From JAKSUT01 sp045616505 (GTDB taxonomy: Bacteria > Cyanobacteriota > Vampirovibrionia > Gastranaerophilales > Gastranaerophilaceae): a stretch of DNA of 30,163 nt. Where the stretch lies: positions 1-30,163 of the forward strand of contig JAZLGV010000094.1 in NCBI GenBank assembly GCA_045616505.1, in the 5' to 3' direction. The notes beneath the pieces were generated by a model. That model ran no database searches. It was not told where the DNA came from and was given only the letters and a program-made list of their open reading frames with translations. Positions 1 through 7,785 of the stretch are shown here, one piece after another. Each line of letters begins with the position of its first letter. The stretch's first letter is position 1. A program made the position numbers and the translations under genes.

Positions 1-58
1 ATTTTCCATCTTCATTTCCATGTTTTGTCTAATACAATTGAAGAATAAGGAATGAATA

Positions 59-895
59 ATGGAAGAATTTTATAAAGAAATTACACCTGCAAACTTCGGG
101 ATTGCAATAAAAAATAAAAAAAGTTTATTTTCAGATAAATCAGAATTTCAAAAAGTTGATGTTTTTGAATCAGATTCTGCATTGGGAAGAGTTTTAACTC
201 TTGATGATTTGATGATGTGTACAGAAGGTGATGAATTTTTCTATCACGAAATGATTGCACATATTCCAATGATGAACCACAAATGTCCAAAAAGTGTTTT
301 AGTTATTGGTGGTGGCGATGGCGGTACTGTTAGAGAAGTTCTTAAACACGATACTGTTGAAAAAGTTGTTCTTTGCGAAATTGATGGAATGGTTGTTGAA
401 GCTTGTAAAAAGTATCTTCCTACAATTTCTTGTGAACTTGATAATCCAAAAGTTGAAATCAAAATAGAAGATGCTATTGAGTATATGAAAGATAAGAAAG
501 ATGTATTCGATATTGTTTTAATTGATTCAACAGACCCAATGGGACCTGGAGAAGGTTTATTTACAGAAGAATTTTACACAAATGTTAAAAATTCTTTGAA
601 AAAAGGTGGTATTATGGTTGCTCAATCTGAATCACCTGTTGTAAATAAAATGGAAATTAAAAAGATGTATGATTTGTTGAAAAAAGTATTCCCTATTTGT
701 TCAACATATACATCAAACATTCCAACTTACCCTGGGGGATATTGGGCTTGGGCTTATTGCTCAGTAGAAGTTGAACCTTTGTCATATATTGATGAAAGAC
801 GTTGCGAAGCAATTACTAAAACTTGCAAAGTTTATAATAAAGAATATCATTTAGCACGTTTTGCGTTGCCTAATTTCTTAAAAGAATTGCTTTAG
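59..895 (+). CDS. speE: Spermidine synthase (polyamine aminopropyltransferase)
   Basis: Transfers the aminopropyl group of decarboxylated S-adenosylmethionine to putrescine to give spermidine, in the cytoplasm. The 278-residue length is normal for SpeE. Visible family marks are the nucleotide-binding loop GGGDGG at residues 84-89, the acidic residue of the CEIDG segment near 108, the catalytic DSTDP at 156-160 followed by GPGEGLF, and the C-terminal substrate-loop segment YPGGYWAWAYCS. The start is supported by an AAGGA ribosome site about 10 bases upstream. The preceding 58 bases are too short to identify the upstream gene, so an operon with a decarboxylase such as speD cannot be tested here. 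It converges on accC and the two share a terminator. Confidence 0.96.
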   Translation: MEEFYKEITPANFGIAIKNKKSLFSDKSEFQKVDVFESDSALGRVLTLDDLMMCTEGDEFFYHEMIAHIPMMNHKCPKSVLVIGGGDGGTVREVLKHDTVEKVVLCEIDGMVVEACKKYLPTISCELDNPKVEIKIEDAIEYMKDKKDVFDIVLIDSTDPMGPGEGLFTEEFYTNVKNSLKKGGIMVAQSESPVVNKMEIKKMYDLLKKVFPICSTYTSNIPTYPGGYWAWAYCSVEVEPLSYIDERRCEAITKTCKVYNKEYHLARFALPNFLKELL

Positions 896-917
896 TTTTA
901 ATTGAAAATAAATAAAT

Positions 918-952
918 AAAATGTCGGTCATTTATTTTGACCGACATTTTTT
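918..952. terminator. Bidirectional terminator between speE and accC
   Basis: A perfect 13-bp inverted repeat, 918-930 against 938-950 with a 7-base loop, is A-rich on its left and T-rich on its right, so it gives a hairpin with a U-tract on either strand. It lies between the stop of speE and the stop of the converging accC and should end both transcripts. Confidence 0.9.
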
Positions 953-966
953 ATTGTAAATTTTAA

Positions 967-2316
967 TTATTTATGATTTCTTTGATAAAAATCTTCGATA
1001 AAACCTGTATCGAATTTTCCTGATACAAAAACTTCATCCTCAACTATATCTTGGTGGAACGGTAAAGTTGTTTCAACACCTGTTATAACAAATTCTTTCA
1101 AAGCTCTGTACATTCTGCGTCTTGCTTCGTTTCTGTTTCTACCCCAAGTGATAAGTTTTGCAATCATAGAATCATAATATGGAGGAATAGAATATCCTTG
1201 ATAAACGTGAGAATCAACTCTTGCCCCAAAGCCTCCAGGAGGAACGTATGCATCAATTTTCCCAGGGTTTGGCATAAAGTCTTTTTCAGGATTTTCTGCG
1301 TTAATTCTACATTCTATTGCATGACCTCTTAAGAAAATTTCGTCTTGAGTAAATCCTAGTTTTTCACCAGAAGCGATAAGAATTTGTTCTCTTACTATGT
1401 CGATGTTTGAAATCATTTCTGTAACACAATGTTCTACTTGTATTCTTGTGTTCATTTCCATGAAATACCATTTTCCATCTTTGTCTAATAGAAATTCTAC
1501 TGTTCCAGCGCCTTCATAGTTTACTGCTTTTGCAGCTCTAACAGCTGCTTCACCCATTTCTTTTCTTGTTTTTTCATTGATAGCAGGAGATGGAGCTTCT
1601 TCAATTAGTTTTTGGTGGCGACGTTGAATTGAACAATCTCTTTCGCCTAAGTGAACAACATTTCCAAATTTGTCACCTAAAATTTGAACTTCAATGTGTC
1701 TTGGATTTTCAAGGTATTTTTCTACATAAACATCTTTATTTCCGAAGCCGTTAAGTGCTTCTTGTTGGCACATTTTCATCATTGGTTCAAGTTCTTCGTC
1801 TTTGTGGACAATTCTCATACCTTTTCCACCGCCACCAGCGGTTGCTTTTATGATGATTGGATAACCAACTTTGTCAGCAAATTCTTTTATTTCTTCAACT
1901 GTTTCTACAATGCCTGTTCCAGGAGTAACAGGAACATTATTTTCAATCATTGTTTTTCTTGCAGTTGCTTTATCGCCAAGTGCATGCATTGATTCTGGAG
2001 ATGGGCCGATAAATTTTATGCCGTTTTCTTCGCAAATTTTTGCAAAATCTGCTCTTTCTGACATAAAACCATATCCAGGGTGAATAGCATCTGCTCCGCA
2101 CATCATTGCTGTTGAAATAATTGCGGGAATACTCAAATAACTTTTTTCAGTTTCTTTTGGACCTATACAATATGCTTCTGTTGCAAGACTAACGTGTAGT
2201 GCTTCTGCATCAGCTTGAGAATATACTGCAACTGTTGGTAGTCCAAGCTCTCTACAAGCTCTGATAATCCTAACTGCAATTTCTCCTCTATTTGCGATTA
2301 AAACTTTTTTAAACAT
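967..2316 (-). CDS. accC: Biotin carboxylase subunit of acetyl-CoA carboxylase
   Basis: Carboxylates the biotin carried by AccB using ATP and bicarbonate, the first half-reaction of malonyl-CoA synthesis for fatty acids; cytoplasmic. The 449-residue length matches the family. The N-terminal biotin-carboxylase fold starts with IANRGEIAVRI. The ATP-grasp part has K116 in LGDKATARK, the glycine-rich loop KATAGGGGKGMRIV at 157-170, the RDCSIQRRHQK segment at 226-236, E274, and the EMNTRIQVEH block with E287, N289 and R291 that binds Mg-ATP and bicarbonate. A GAGGA ribosome site precedes the ATG. It is the last gene of efp-accB-accC, but a strong stem-loop stands between it and accB, so its expression may be set separately. 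Confidence 0.97.
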   Translation of the reverse strand: MFKKVLIANRGEIAVRIIRACRELGLPTVAVYSQADAEALHVSLATEAYCIGPKETEKSYLSIPAIISTAMMCGADAIHPGYGFMSERADFAKICEENGIKFIGPSPESMHALGDKATARKTMIENNVPVTPGTGIVETVEEIKEFADKVGYPIIIKATAGGGGKGMRIVHKDEELEPMMKMCQQEALNGFGNKDVYVEKYLENPRHIEVQILGDKFGNVVHLGERDCSIQRRHQKLIEEAPSPAINEKTRKEMGEAAVRAAKAVNYEGAGTVEFLLDKDGKWYFMEMNTRIQVEHCVTEMISNIDIVREQILIASGEKLGFTQDEIFLRGHAIECRINAENPEKDFMPNPGKIDAYVPPGGFGARVDSHVYQGYSIPPYYDSMIAKLITWGRNRNEARRRMYRALKEFVITGVETTLPFHQDIVEDEVFVSGKFDTGFIEDFYQRNHK

Positions 2317-2337
2317 AGTATCCTCTTCTAACTATAT

Positions 2338-2385
2338 AATAAAACAAGTTTGAAATGCTAAAATAAGCTAATTTCAAACTTGTTT
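2338..2385 (-). terminator. Terminator-like stem-loop between accB and accC
   Basis: A perfect 15-bp inverted repeat (2371-2385 against 2342-2356, 14-base loop) begins 6 bases after the accB stop on the minus strand. It is followed by only four T residues and then mixed A/T, so the U-tract is weak. Only 25 bases separate it from the accC ATG. It could be a partial terminator or an RNA-processing or stabilising hairpin that lowers accC output relative to accB. Confidence 0.7.
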
Positions 2386-2391
2386 ATAAAA

Positions 2392-2838
2392 TTATTCAAC
2401 ATACATTAAAACTTGTCCAAATTCGACAGGTTGACCGTCATCAACACAAATTTCAGTGATTTTACCTTTTGTGTCAGCTTCAATTTCGTTCATAAGTTTC
2501 ATTGCTTCAATTACGCAAATTACTTGTCCTTCTGAAATTACTGAACCAACTTCAACAAATGGTTTTGAATCAGGTGAAGATGCTTTGTAGAATGTTCCTA
2601 CCATTGGAGAAGTGATTGGTTTCCCTTTTGATAGCGGTTCTGCTGCTGGTGCTACAGGATTTGTTTGCTCTGTAACAGCGTTGTTAGCAGGTGCTTGAAC
2701 ATTTGTAGAATACACTTGTGTACCTTGAACATTCTTTGATAGTTTAATTTCTTTTTCACCATCTTTTACTTGCAATTCTGTTAAGTCATTTTCTTTTAAC
2801 AAGTCTGCAAGTTCTTGTATGTATTTTTTATCTATCAT
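2392..2838 (-). CDS. accB: Biotin carboxyl carrier protein of acetyl-CoA carboxylase
   Basis: Carries the biotin that shuttles carboxyl groups from AccC to the carboxyltransferase. The 148-residue protein has the usual plan: an N-terminal helical segment (about 1-35), a flexible Ala/Pro/Gln/Thr linker (about 40-72) and a C-terminal biotinyl domain starting at SPMVGTFY. The biotinylation motif EAMKLMNEI places the modified lysine at K114. An AGGAG ribosome site precedes the ATG. The gene starts 31 bases after efp on the same strand; efp-accB adjacency is the arrangement known in cyanobacteria and supports the taxonomic guess. Biotinylation would need BirA, which is not in this window. Confidence 0.97.
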   Translation of the reverse strand: MIDKKYIQELADLLKENDLTELQVKDGEKEIKLSKNVQGTQVYSTNVQAPANNAVTEQTNPVAPAAEPLSKGKPITSPMVGTFYKASSPDSKPFVEVGSVISEGQVICVIEAMKLMNEIEADTKGKITEICVDDGQPVEFGQVLMYVE

Positions 2839-2869
2839 TCTTTTCTCTCCTATGTGAGAGTAGGTGGAA

Positions 2870-3427
2870 CTAGCAACGATCTAGGTATTCGTTAGTTCTT
2901 GTATCTACTCTGATTTTATCCCCATTTGAAATAAAGAATGGAACGTTTACAACTGCACCAGTTTCTAATGTAGCACGTTTTGTTCCACCTTGTGCTGTAT
3001 TGCCCTTTTCAGATGGAGGGGTATCTGTAACTTCTAATTCAACTTGGAATGGTAAATCTACACCGATAATTCTACCATCGTGAGACATAACTGAAACGTT
3101 CATGTTTTCTTTTAGGTATTTGATACCATCGCCAATTTGTTCTTCTGTAATGTTTAATTGTTCATAAGATTCTGTATCCATCATTACATAGTCATTACCT
3201 TCTTTGTAAAGGTATTGCATTTCTTTTTTGTCTAGTTGAGCTTTTGCAACTTTTTCGCCTGCACGGAAAGTTCTTTCAACAACTTGACCTGTTTCAATTT
3301 TTTTAAGTTTTGTTTTTACAAATGCTGCACCTTTACCTGGTTTTACATGTAAAAATTCAATTACAGACCAAAGTCCGTTATCTAATTCTAATGTTAATCC
3401 TGTTTTTAAATCGTTTACTGAAATCAT
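2870..3427 (-). CDS. efp: Translation elongation factor P
   Basis: Binds between the P and E sites of the ribosome and relieves stalling at polyproline stretches. The 185-residue length and three beta-domain plan are standard. The functional loop reads VKPGKGAAF, with the tip lysine at K32; the tip is lysine, not arginine, so the EpmA/YjeK or deoxyhypusine-like modification systems are possible, but no modification gene is nearby. The C-terminus has the family signature TDPPSEKG-like stretch (TPPSEKGNTAQGGTK) and ends in RTNEYLDRC. The ATG follows a good AGGAG site. First gene of the efp-accB-accC group, transcribed divergently from rsgA. Confidence 0.97.
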   Translation of the reverse strand: MISVNDLKTGLTLELDNGLWSVIEFLHVKPGKGAAFVKTKLKKIETGQVVERTFRAGEKVAKAQLDKKEMQYLYKEGNDYVMMDTESYEQLNITEEQIGDGIKYLKENMNVSVMSHDGRIIGVDLPFQVELEVTDTPPSEKGNTAQGGTKRATLETGAVVNVPFFISNGDKIRVDTRTNEYLDRC

Positions 3428-3459
3428 AATAACTCCTATTTTTTCTAGCTTTTTTTATC

Positions 3460-3487
3460 AGTCTAACACAAACAAGTCATTTTTCAA
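3460..3487 (-). promoter_or_regulatory. Predicted promoter of efp-accB
   Basis: On the minus strand TTGAAA (3487-3482) and TAGACT (3465-3460) are separated by 16 bases, giving a start near 3453 and a leader of about 25 bases that contains the AGGAG ribosome site. The -10 is a 4/6 match, so this is a motif call only. Confidence 0.5.
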
Positions 3488-3503
3488 ATTTTCGTTACAA
3501 AAA

Positions 3504-3532
3504 TTGCGTGTTTGTAAAAATTGAAGTATTAT
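3504..3532 (+). promoter_or_regulatory. Predicted promoter of rsgA placing the start site at the ATG
   Basis: TTGCGT (3504-3509) and TATTAT (3527-3532) are separated by exactly 17 bases. The transcription start expected about 7 bases downstream falls at 3539-3540, on or next to the A of the rsgA start codon, and no ribosome site lies upstream of it. It stands back to back with the efp promoter. Confidence 0.6.
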
Positions 3533-3539
3533 AAAACTT

Positions 3540-4559
3540 ATGAACAAAGGACAAGTTTACAAAATTCATTCAGATTTTTATTATGTAAATTTTGAAAAAG
3601 AAATTTACGAATGTAAAATTAGAGAAATTTTAAAAAAGCAAAAAGAAAAGGTTTTGGTGGGCGATTTTGTTGAATTTGAAATCGTAAATTCTGAAACTAA
3701 AACTGGTGTTATATATAAAATTATTGATAGAGCAAACTATTTAACACGTCCTTCTGTTGCTAATGTTGAACAAGTAGTAATTGTTTCTGCGATTAAAGAG
3801 CCTGATTTAGATTTAGAACAATTAAATAGATATATTTGTTTTGCAAAGTATCATAATATTCCTGCAAAATTATGTTTTAATAAAAACGATTTATCAGAAA
3901 ATGATGAAATTATTGAAAAAGTTTTTAAAATCTATGAGCCTTTGGGTTTTGAAATAGTCTTTACTTCAGCTCTTGAAGATATAGGTATTGATGATTTTGT
4001 AGAAATTGTTGGAGAAAAAACAACGGTATTTTGTGGTGCTTCCGGAGTTGGAAAATCAACTTTGATTAATAAACTTTGTCCAAATGCAAATTTGAGAACA
4101 GGAAAAGTTAGTGATAGAACAGAAAGAGGAACGCATACTACAAGACATTGTGAAATTTTAGAATCTACATTCGAAGGTAGTGTGGTAAAAATCATTGATA
4201 CTCCAGGGTTTAGTAGCTTGAAATTTGATTTTATTATGCCAAATGAGGTAGATTTATTATTTGATGAAATTGCTAAATATAAATCTTCTTGCAGATATGC
4301 TGATTGTTTGCATTTGAATGAAAATGATTGTGCAGTTTTGGTAAATATTGAAGAAATAGAACCTTCAAGGTATGAAAGTTATGTGAATTTTGTGAACGAG
4401 GCAAAAGAGTATAAAGAAAAAGTCAAATTTAACGGAAGAAAGGTTGAAACTTTCAATAAAGAAAATCAAAATAAAAATTATGCAAAGATTTCTTCAAGAA
4501 AAAGACAAGCTGCAAGAAATACTCAAAAGCAAAATTTGTATAAAGATATAGAAGAATAA
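3540..4559 (+). CDS. rsgA: Ribosome small-subunit-dependent GTPase A
   Basis: A GTPase that checks late maturation of the 30S subunit. The 339-residue protein has an N-terminal OB fold (about 1-70) followed by a circularly permuted GTPase domain: the G4 motif FNKND (113-117) comes before the P-loop GASGVGKS (166-173), and then DTPGF (220-224), the order that defines RsgA. The C-terminal zinc-binding part shows C251, C256, H258 and C264 in CRYADCLH...CAV, followed by a basic tail. The start MNKGQVYKIH is the natural OB-fold start, yet there is no Shine-Dalgarno sequence before it and the -10 box is only 7 bases upstream, so the message is probably leaderless. Confidence 0.96.
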   Translation: MNKGQVYKIHSDFYYVNFEKEIYECKIREILKKQKEKVLVGDFVEFEIVNSETKTGVIYKIIDRANYLTRPSVANVEQVVIVSAIKEPDLDLEQLNRYICFAKYHNIPAKLCFNKNDLSENDEIIEKVFKIYEPLGFEIVFTSALEDIGIDDFVEIVGEKTTVFCGASGVGKSTLINKLCPNANLRTGKVSDRTERGTHTTRHCEILESTFEGSVVKIIDTPGFSSLKFDFIMPNEVDLLFDEIAKYKSSCRYADCLHLNENDCAVLVNIEEIEPSRYESYVNFVNEAKEYKEKVKFNGRKVETFNKENQNKNYAKISSRKRQAARNTQKQNLYKDIEE

Positions 4560-4598
4560 AGTTTTTAGATATATTTTAAAAGAGTGAGAGGATAAATA

Positions 4599-5522
4599 AT
4601 GACTGAAAAACCAAAAGTTTCAATAATTTGTACGGCGTATAATCATGAAAAATTTATCGCTCAAGCTTTAGATGGTTTTTTAATGCAAAAAACTAATTTC
4701 CCTTTTGAAATATTAATAAATGATGATGCTTCTACTGATAATACTGCGAATATAATTAGAGAGTATCATGCAAAATTTCCTGATAAAATTAAGGCTTTTT
4801 ATCAAGAAAAAAATCTTTGGTCTATAGGTAAAGAAGCTTCATTTGATTTTTTATTTCCAGAAATAAAAGGGGAATATGTCGCAATATGTGAAGGTGATGA
4901 TTATTGGACTGATGAAACTAAATTACAAAAACAAGCTGATTTTTTAGATAAACATAAAGATTATACAGTTTGTTTTCACGCAGTAAGGATTTTCTATGAA
5001 GATGGCTCTCAGCCTGATTTGATTTATCCTACAGATGAAATGTTAAAAGGAAGAACAACTCTTGAGTTCTTAGATGAATTACAATTTAATTATATTCAAA
5101 CAAATTCAGTTATGTATCGTTGGATTTTTGACAGAAAAGAAAATAAATTCGAGAATTTCTTACCAAGATATATTATGCCTCAAGATTGGTTTTTGCATCT
5201 TTTACATGCGCATAAAGGTAAAATAGGTTATATTTCTGAAAATATGTCAGCATATAGAAAACATTCTGGTGGATGTTTTTATGATTACAAAACTGCGCCA
5301 GAAAATTTTTATTTAAAACATGGAATTTCTCATACAAATTTCTTTTTACAGCTTGAAAAGACATTTCCTGAGTATTTAAAGTATGGCGGTCATAAACACA
5401 CAATTAATATTGCATTTAATGCATTTAGTGTTTATTCAAAACATCAGAGGTTTGAAAATATGCAACGTATATTAATGATGTGTCCTGATTTTCTTGATTA
5501 TGTTTCCGGTGCTCAAAAATAA
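4599..5522 (+). CDS. Family 2 glycosyltransferase (GT-A fold), copy A
   Basis: Predicted inverting sugar transferase of surface-glycan synthesis; donor and acceptor cannot be read from sequence. The 307-residue protein opens with the GT2 signature PKVSIICTAYNHEKFI (5-20), has the nucleotide-binding NDDASTDNT (41-49) and the metal-binding EGDDYW (98-103), and a later YRKHSGG acceptor-side motif. There is no membrane helix. A GAGAGGA ribosome site precedes the ATG, 39 bases after rsgA, so it may ride on the rsgA transcript. It is clearly paralogous to the minus-strand gene at 13609-14505, sharing the N-terminal motifs, LQKQ.DFLD and the C-terminal CPD segment. Confidence 0.88.
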   Translation: MTEKPKVSIICTAYNHEKFIAQALDGFLMQKTNFPFEILINDDASTDNTANIIREYHAKFPDKIKAFYQEKNLWSIGKEASFDFLFPEIKGEYVAICEGDDYWTDETKLQKQADFLDKHKDYTVCFHAVRIFYEDGSQPDLIYPTDEMLKGRTTLEFLDELQFNYIQTNSVMYRWIFDRKENKFENFLPRYIMPQDWFLHLLHAHKGKIGYISENMSAYRKHSGGCFYDYKTAPENFYLKHGISHTNFFLQLEKTFPEYLKYGGHKHTINIAFNAFSVYSKHQRFENMQRILMMCPDFLDYVSGAQK

Positions 5523-5571
5523 TAGTTGGTTTTATCTTCTCTGTATGTAGTTTAGGGTTTTTGAGGTAATC

Positions 5572-5601
5572 TTGACAAGTTGCAATTATTCGTCTTTTAT
5601 A
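5572..5601 (+). promoter_or_regulatory. Predicted promoter of the acyl-sugar operon
   Basis: A perfect -35 TTGACA (5572-5577) is followed after 17 bases by TTTTAT or after 18 by TTTATA. It gives a leader of about 45 bases before the KAS III gene, which contains the AAGGAAAGAGG ribosome site. It is the only good promoter seen upstream of the five-gene run. Confidence 0.6.
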
Positions 5602-5653
5602 GTAAACTTTAAAAGCAAAATACGACTTTTTATATTCTAAGGAAAGAGGTAAA

Positions 5654-6814
5654 ATGAGTTTTTCAAAATTTGAGCATGTAAAAGTTTCAGGGATTAGTGT
5701 TGTTGTTCCAGAAGATGAAATAAATATTTATGACGAAGCCGAATATTACGGTGGAAGCGTAAAAAAAATTGATAGAATGCGTAAAATGGTCGGATTTTGG
5801 AAAAGAAGAGTAGCCGATAAGACTACAACTCCTTCAGATTTAGCATTTAATGCTGCTCAAAATTTGATTAAAGATATGAATATTGACAAAAGCACAATAG
5901 ATGCTCTTGTTTTTGTTGTTCAACAACCTGATTTTACGAATCCTGCAACTGCATATTTTTTGCACGACAAATTAGGTCTTTCAAAAGATTGTATTGCAAC
6001 TGATATAAATCAAGGTTGTGTAGGTTGGGTTTTTGGTTTGCACATGGTTAGTCAAATGATTGAATCAGGTGCTTATAAGAAGGTTCTTTTGTTAAACGGA
6101 GATACTCCATCTGTAAGTATTGATAAATCGGATAGAAATTCAGCTCCGATATTTGGTGATGGTGGTTCTGCTACGCTACTTGAATATTCTGAAGACAAAA
6201 TTGAATCTTTTTATAGTGTGGAAACAGTTTCTTCTGGTTTTGAAGCGATTATTCCACCTTTTAGTGGTGCTCGTTTTAGACTAGATGTTCGCAAAGATGA
6301 AGATTTTGAACTTTTAACAAAGTTAAGAAATGAAAAAATAATAATGCCAACCGGTAGTGAAGTTCCATTGCTTGGGGGATATTTAGATGGAATTTCTGTT
6401 TTTGATTTTACGATAAAAGTTGTTCCAGAAAATATTAAAAGTTTGCTTAATTTTGTGAATTTGTCACCAAACGATATTCCTGTTTTGTGTTTGCACCAAG
6501 CAAACAAGCAAATAGTTCAATCTGTTGGTATGGAAGCAGGCTTTGATGTGGAAAAAGTTCCATATTATGCGTTTGAAAATTATGGCAACAATACAATGTG
6601 CTCTATTCCGACAACATTAGCATGTTTAGATAAAAATATTGATAAAGAAAAAATGCTTTGTTGTGCATTTGGAAACGGTTTGATTTCAATAAGTTCACTT
6701 TTGAATTTGAAAGATACTTATATTTCGAAAGTTGAAAATTTTGTAAAACCTAGTTATGTAAAAACTAGAGATGAATATATTGATTATTGGAGAAAGAAGA
6801 TAAAAGGAGAATAG
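5654..6814 (+). CDS. 3-oxoacyl-ACP synthase III-like ketosynthase
   Basis: Predicted to condense an acyl-CoA starter with a malonyl-ACP, giving a short 3-oxoacyl-ACP. The 386-residue protein has the thiolase fold and the complete KAS III triad: C122 in DINQGCVGW, H281 in LHQANKQIV and N312 in ENYGNNT. It is longer than housekeeping FabH (about 320 residues) because of an insertion around 205-245 and a C-terminal tail of about 30 residues, which fits a specialised paralogue. The next gene, 1 base downstream, is its own acyl carrier protein. The context (reductase, PglD-like acyltransferase, glycosyltransferases) points to acyl groups for a sugar rather than to membrane lipid synthesis. The exact substrate is unknown. 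Confidence 0.88.
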   Translation: MSFSKFEHVKVSGISVVVPEDEINIYDEAEYYGGSVKKIDRMRKMVGFWKRRVADKTTTPSDLAFNAAQNLIKDMNIDKSTIDALVFVVQQPDFTNPATAYFLHDKLGLSKDCIATDINQGCVGWVFGLHMVSQMIESGAYKKVLLLNGDTPSVSIDKSDRNSAPIFGDGGSATLLEYSEDKIESFYSVETVSSGFEAIIPPFSGARFRLDVRKDEDFELLTKLRNEKIIMPTGSEVPLLGGYLDGISVFDFTIKVVPENIKSLLNFVNLSPNDIPVLCLHQANKQIVQSVGMEAGFDVEKVPYYAFENYGNNTMCSIPTTLACLDKNIDKEKMLCCAFGNGLISISSLLNLKDTYISKVENFVKPSYVKTRDEYIDYWRKKIKGE

Positions 6815-6815
6815 A

Positions 6816-7046
6816 ATGAAAAAAGCTGATTTTTTAGTTGCTTTAGAAGATGTTTTACAATTGGAAGATTCAATTGATGAAAATCAAAATTTGCTTGATT
6901 TAGAAGAATGGGATTCATTATCAAAAATGGCTGTTATGGCTTATTATAAAAAAACTTTTTCAGTTGAAATTAATTTAAATGATTTGAAAAATATTCAAAC
7001 AGTAAGTGATTTAATTAAACTTGCAGGAAGTAATATAGATGATTAG
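6816..7046 (+). CDS. Dedicated acyl carrier protein
   Basis: A 76-residue acidic protein with the phosphopantetheine site EWDSLSKM, modified serine S34. It would hold the acyl chain built by the ketosynthase just upstream and the reductase just downstream. It starts 1 base after the KAS III stop with a GGAGA ribosome site, and its last 8 bases overlap the reductase start, which indicates tight translational coupling. Compared with primary AcpP the motif is EWDSLS rather than DLGADSLD, so it is probably a pathway-specific carrier. Confidence 0.9.
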   Translation: MKKADFLVALEDVLQLEDSIDENQNLLDLEEWDSLSKMAVMAYYKKTFSVEINLNDLKNIQTVSDLIKLAGSNIDD

Positions 7047-7785
7047 TTTTTCAAAAGAACAAATATTTATTGTTACAGGTGCTTCTTCAGGTATTGGCGA
7101 AGGTACAGCTTTATTATTAAACGAACTAGGTGCGACTGTTGTTGGTATTGCACGTAATAAAGAACGTTTAGAAACAATGAAGTCAAAATGCAAATATCCT
7201 GAAAATATGTTTCTTGAAATAAAAGATTTGGCAGAAGATATAAATGCTTTACCTCAATATATAAAAGAATTGAAAAACAAATATGGAAAATTTTCAGGAT
7301 TAGCATATTGTGCAGGGGTTTGTCAAGTAAATCCTTTGCAAACAATCGATTATAGTGAAATGAAACAAATGTTTGATATAAATTATTTTGCACCTGTTTT
7401 TATGGTTAAAGGGATTGCCGATAAAAGAAATAATGTCGGAGAGGGTGCATCTATTGTTGTTATTTCATCTGTTTCTGCATTAGCTAGGGATAAAGGACAT
7501 TTAGTATATTCAGGCACAAAATCAGCATTATGTGCTTCTTTGAAATCAATTTCAAAAGAGTTACACAAACAAAAAATTAGACTTAACACTATACTTCCTT
7601 CAAACATAAAAACTCCAATGACTGCTTCTGATAATAATGACTATGAAATTTCTCAACAAGCATTATATCCATTTGGTTTTGGTGAAGTTTCTGATGTTTC
7701 AAATATGGTTGCTTATTTATTATCAGATAAGGCAAAATTTATTTCCGGTCAAGATTATGTTCTTGACTCAGGGGGAGTTATTTAA
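7039..7785 (+). CDS. Short-chain dehydrogenase/reductase (FabG-like 3-oxoacyl reductase)
   Basis: Predicted NAD(P)H-dependent reduction of the 3-oxoacyl-ACP to 3-hydroxyacyl-ACP. The 248-residue protein has the cofactor loop TGASSGIGEG (13-22), the LAYCAG segment in place of NNAG, the catalytic S143/S144 in VVISSVS and Y157-x3-K161 in VYSGTKSA. The C-terminus ends in SGQDYVLDSGGVI, close to the FabG ending. It overlaps the ACP gene by 8 bases and its TAA shares one base with the next ATG. A role in reducing a sugar instead of an acyl chain cannot be excluded, but direct coupling to ACP favours the acyl role. Confidence 0.88.
   Translation: MISFSKEQIFIVTGASSGIGEGTALLLNELGATVVGIARNKERLETMKSKCKYPENMFLEIKDLAEDINALPQYIKELKNKYGKFSGLAYCAGVCQVNPLQTIDYSEMKQMFDINYFAPVFMVKGIADKRNNVGEGASIVVISSVSALARDKGHLVYSGTKSALCASLKSISKELHKQKIRLNTILPSNIKTPMTASDNNDYEISQQALYPFGFGEVSDVSNMVAYLLSDKAKFISGQDYVLDSGGVI

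Noticed and set aside
1..48. Possible C-terminus of an upstream gene (15 codons open in frame 1, stop TAA at 46-48, 10 bases before speE).
   Set aside because: Two of the three frames are open for most of this stretch and 15 residues carry no family signal, so no gene can be supported.
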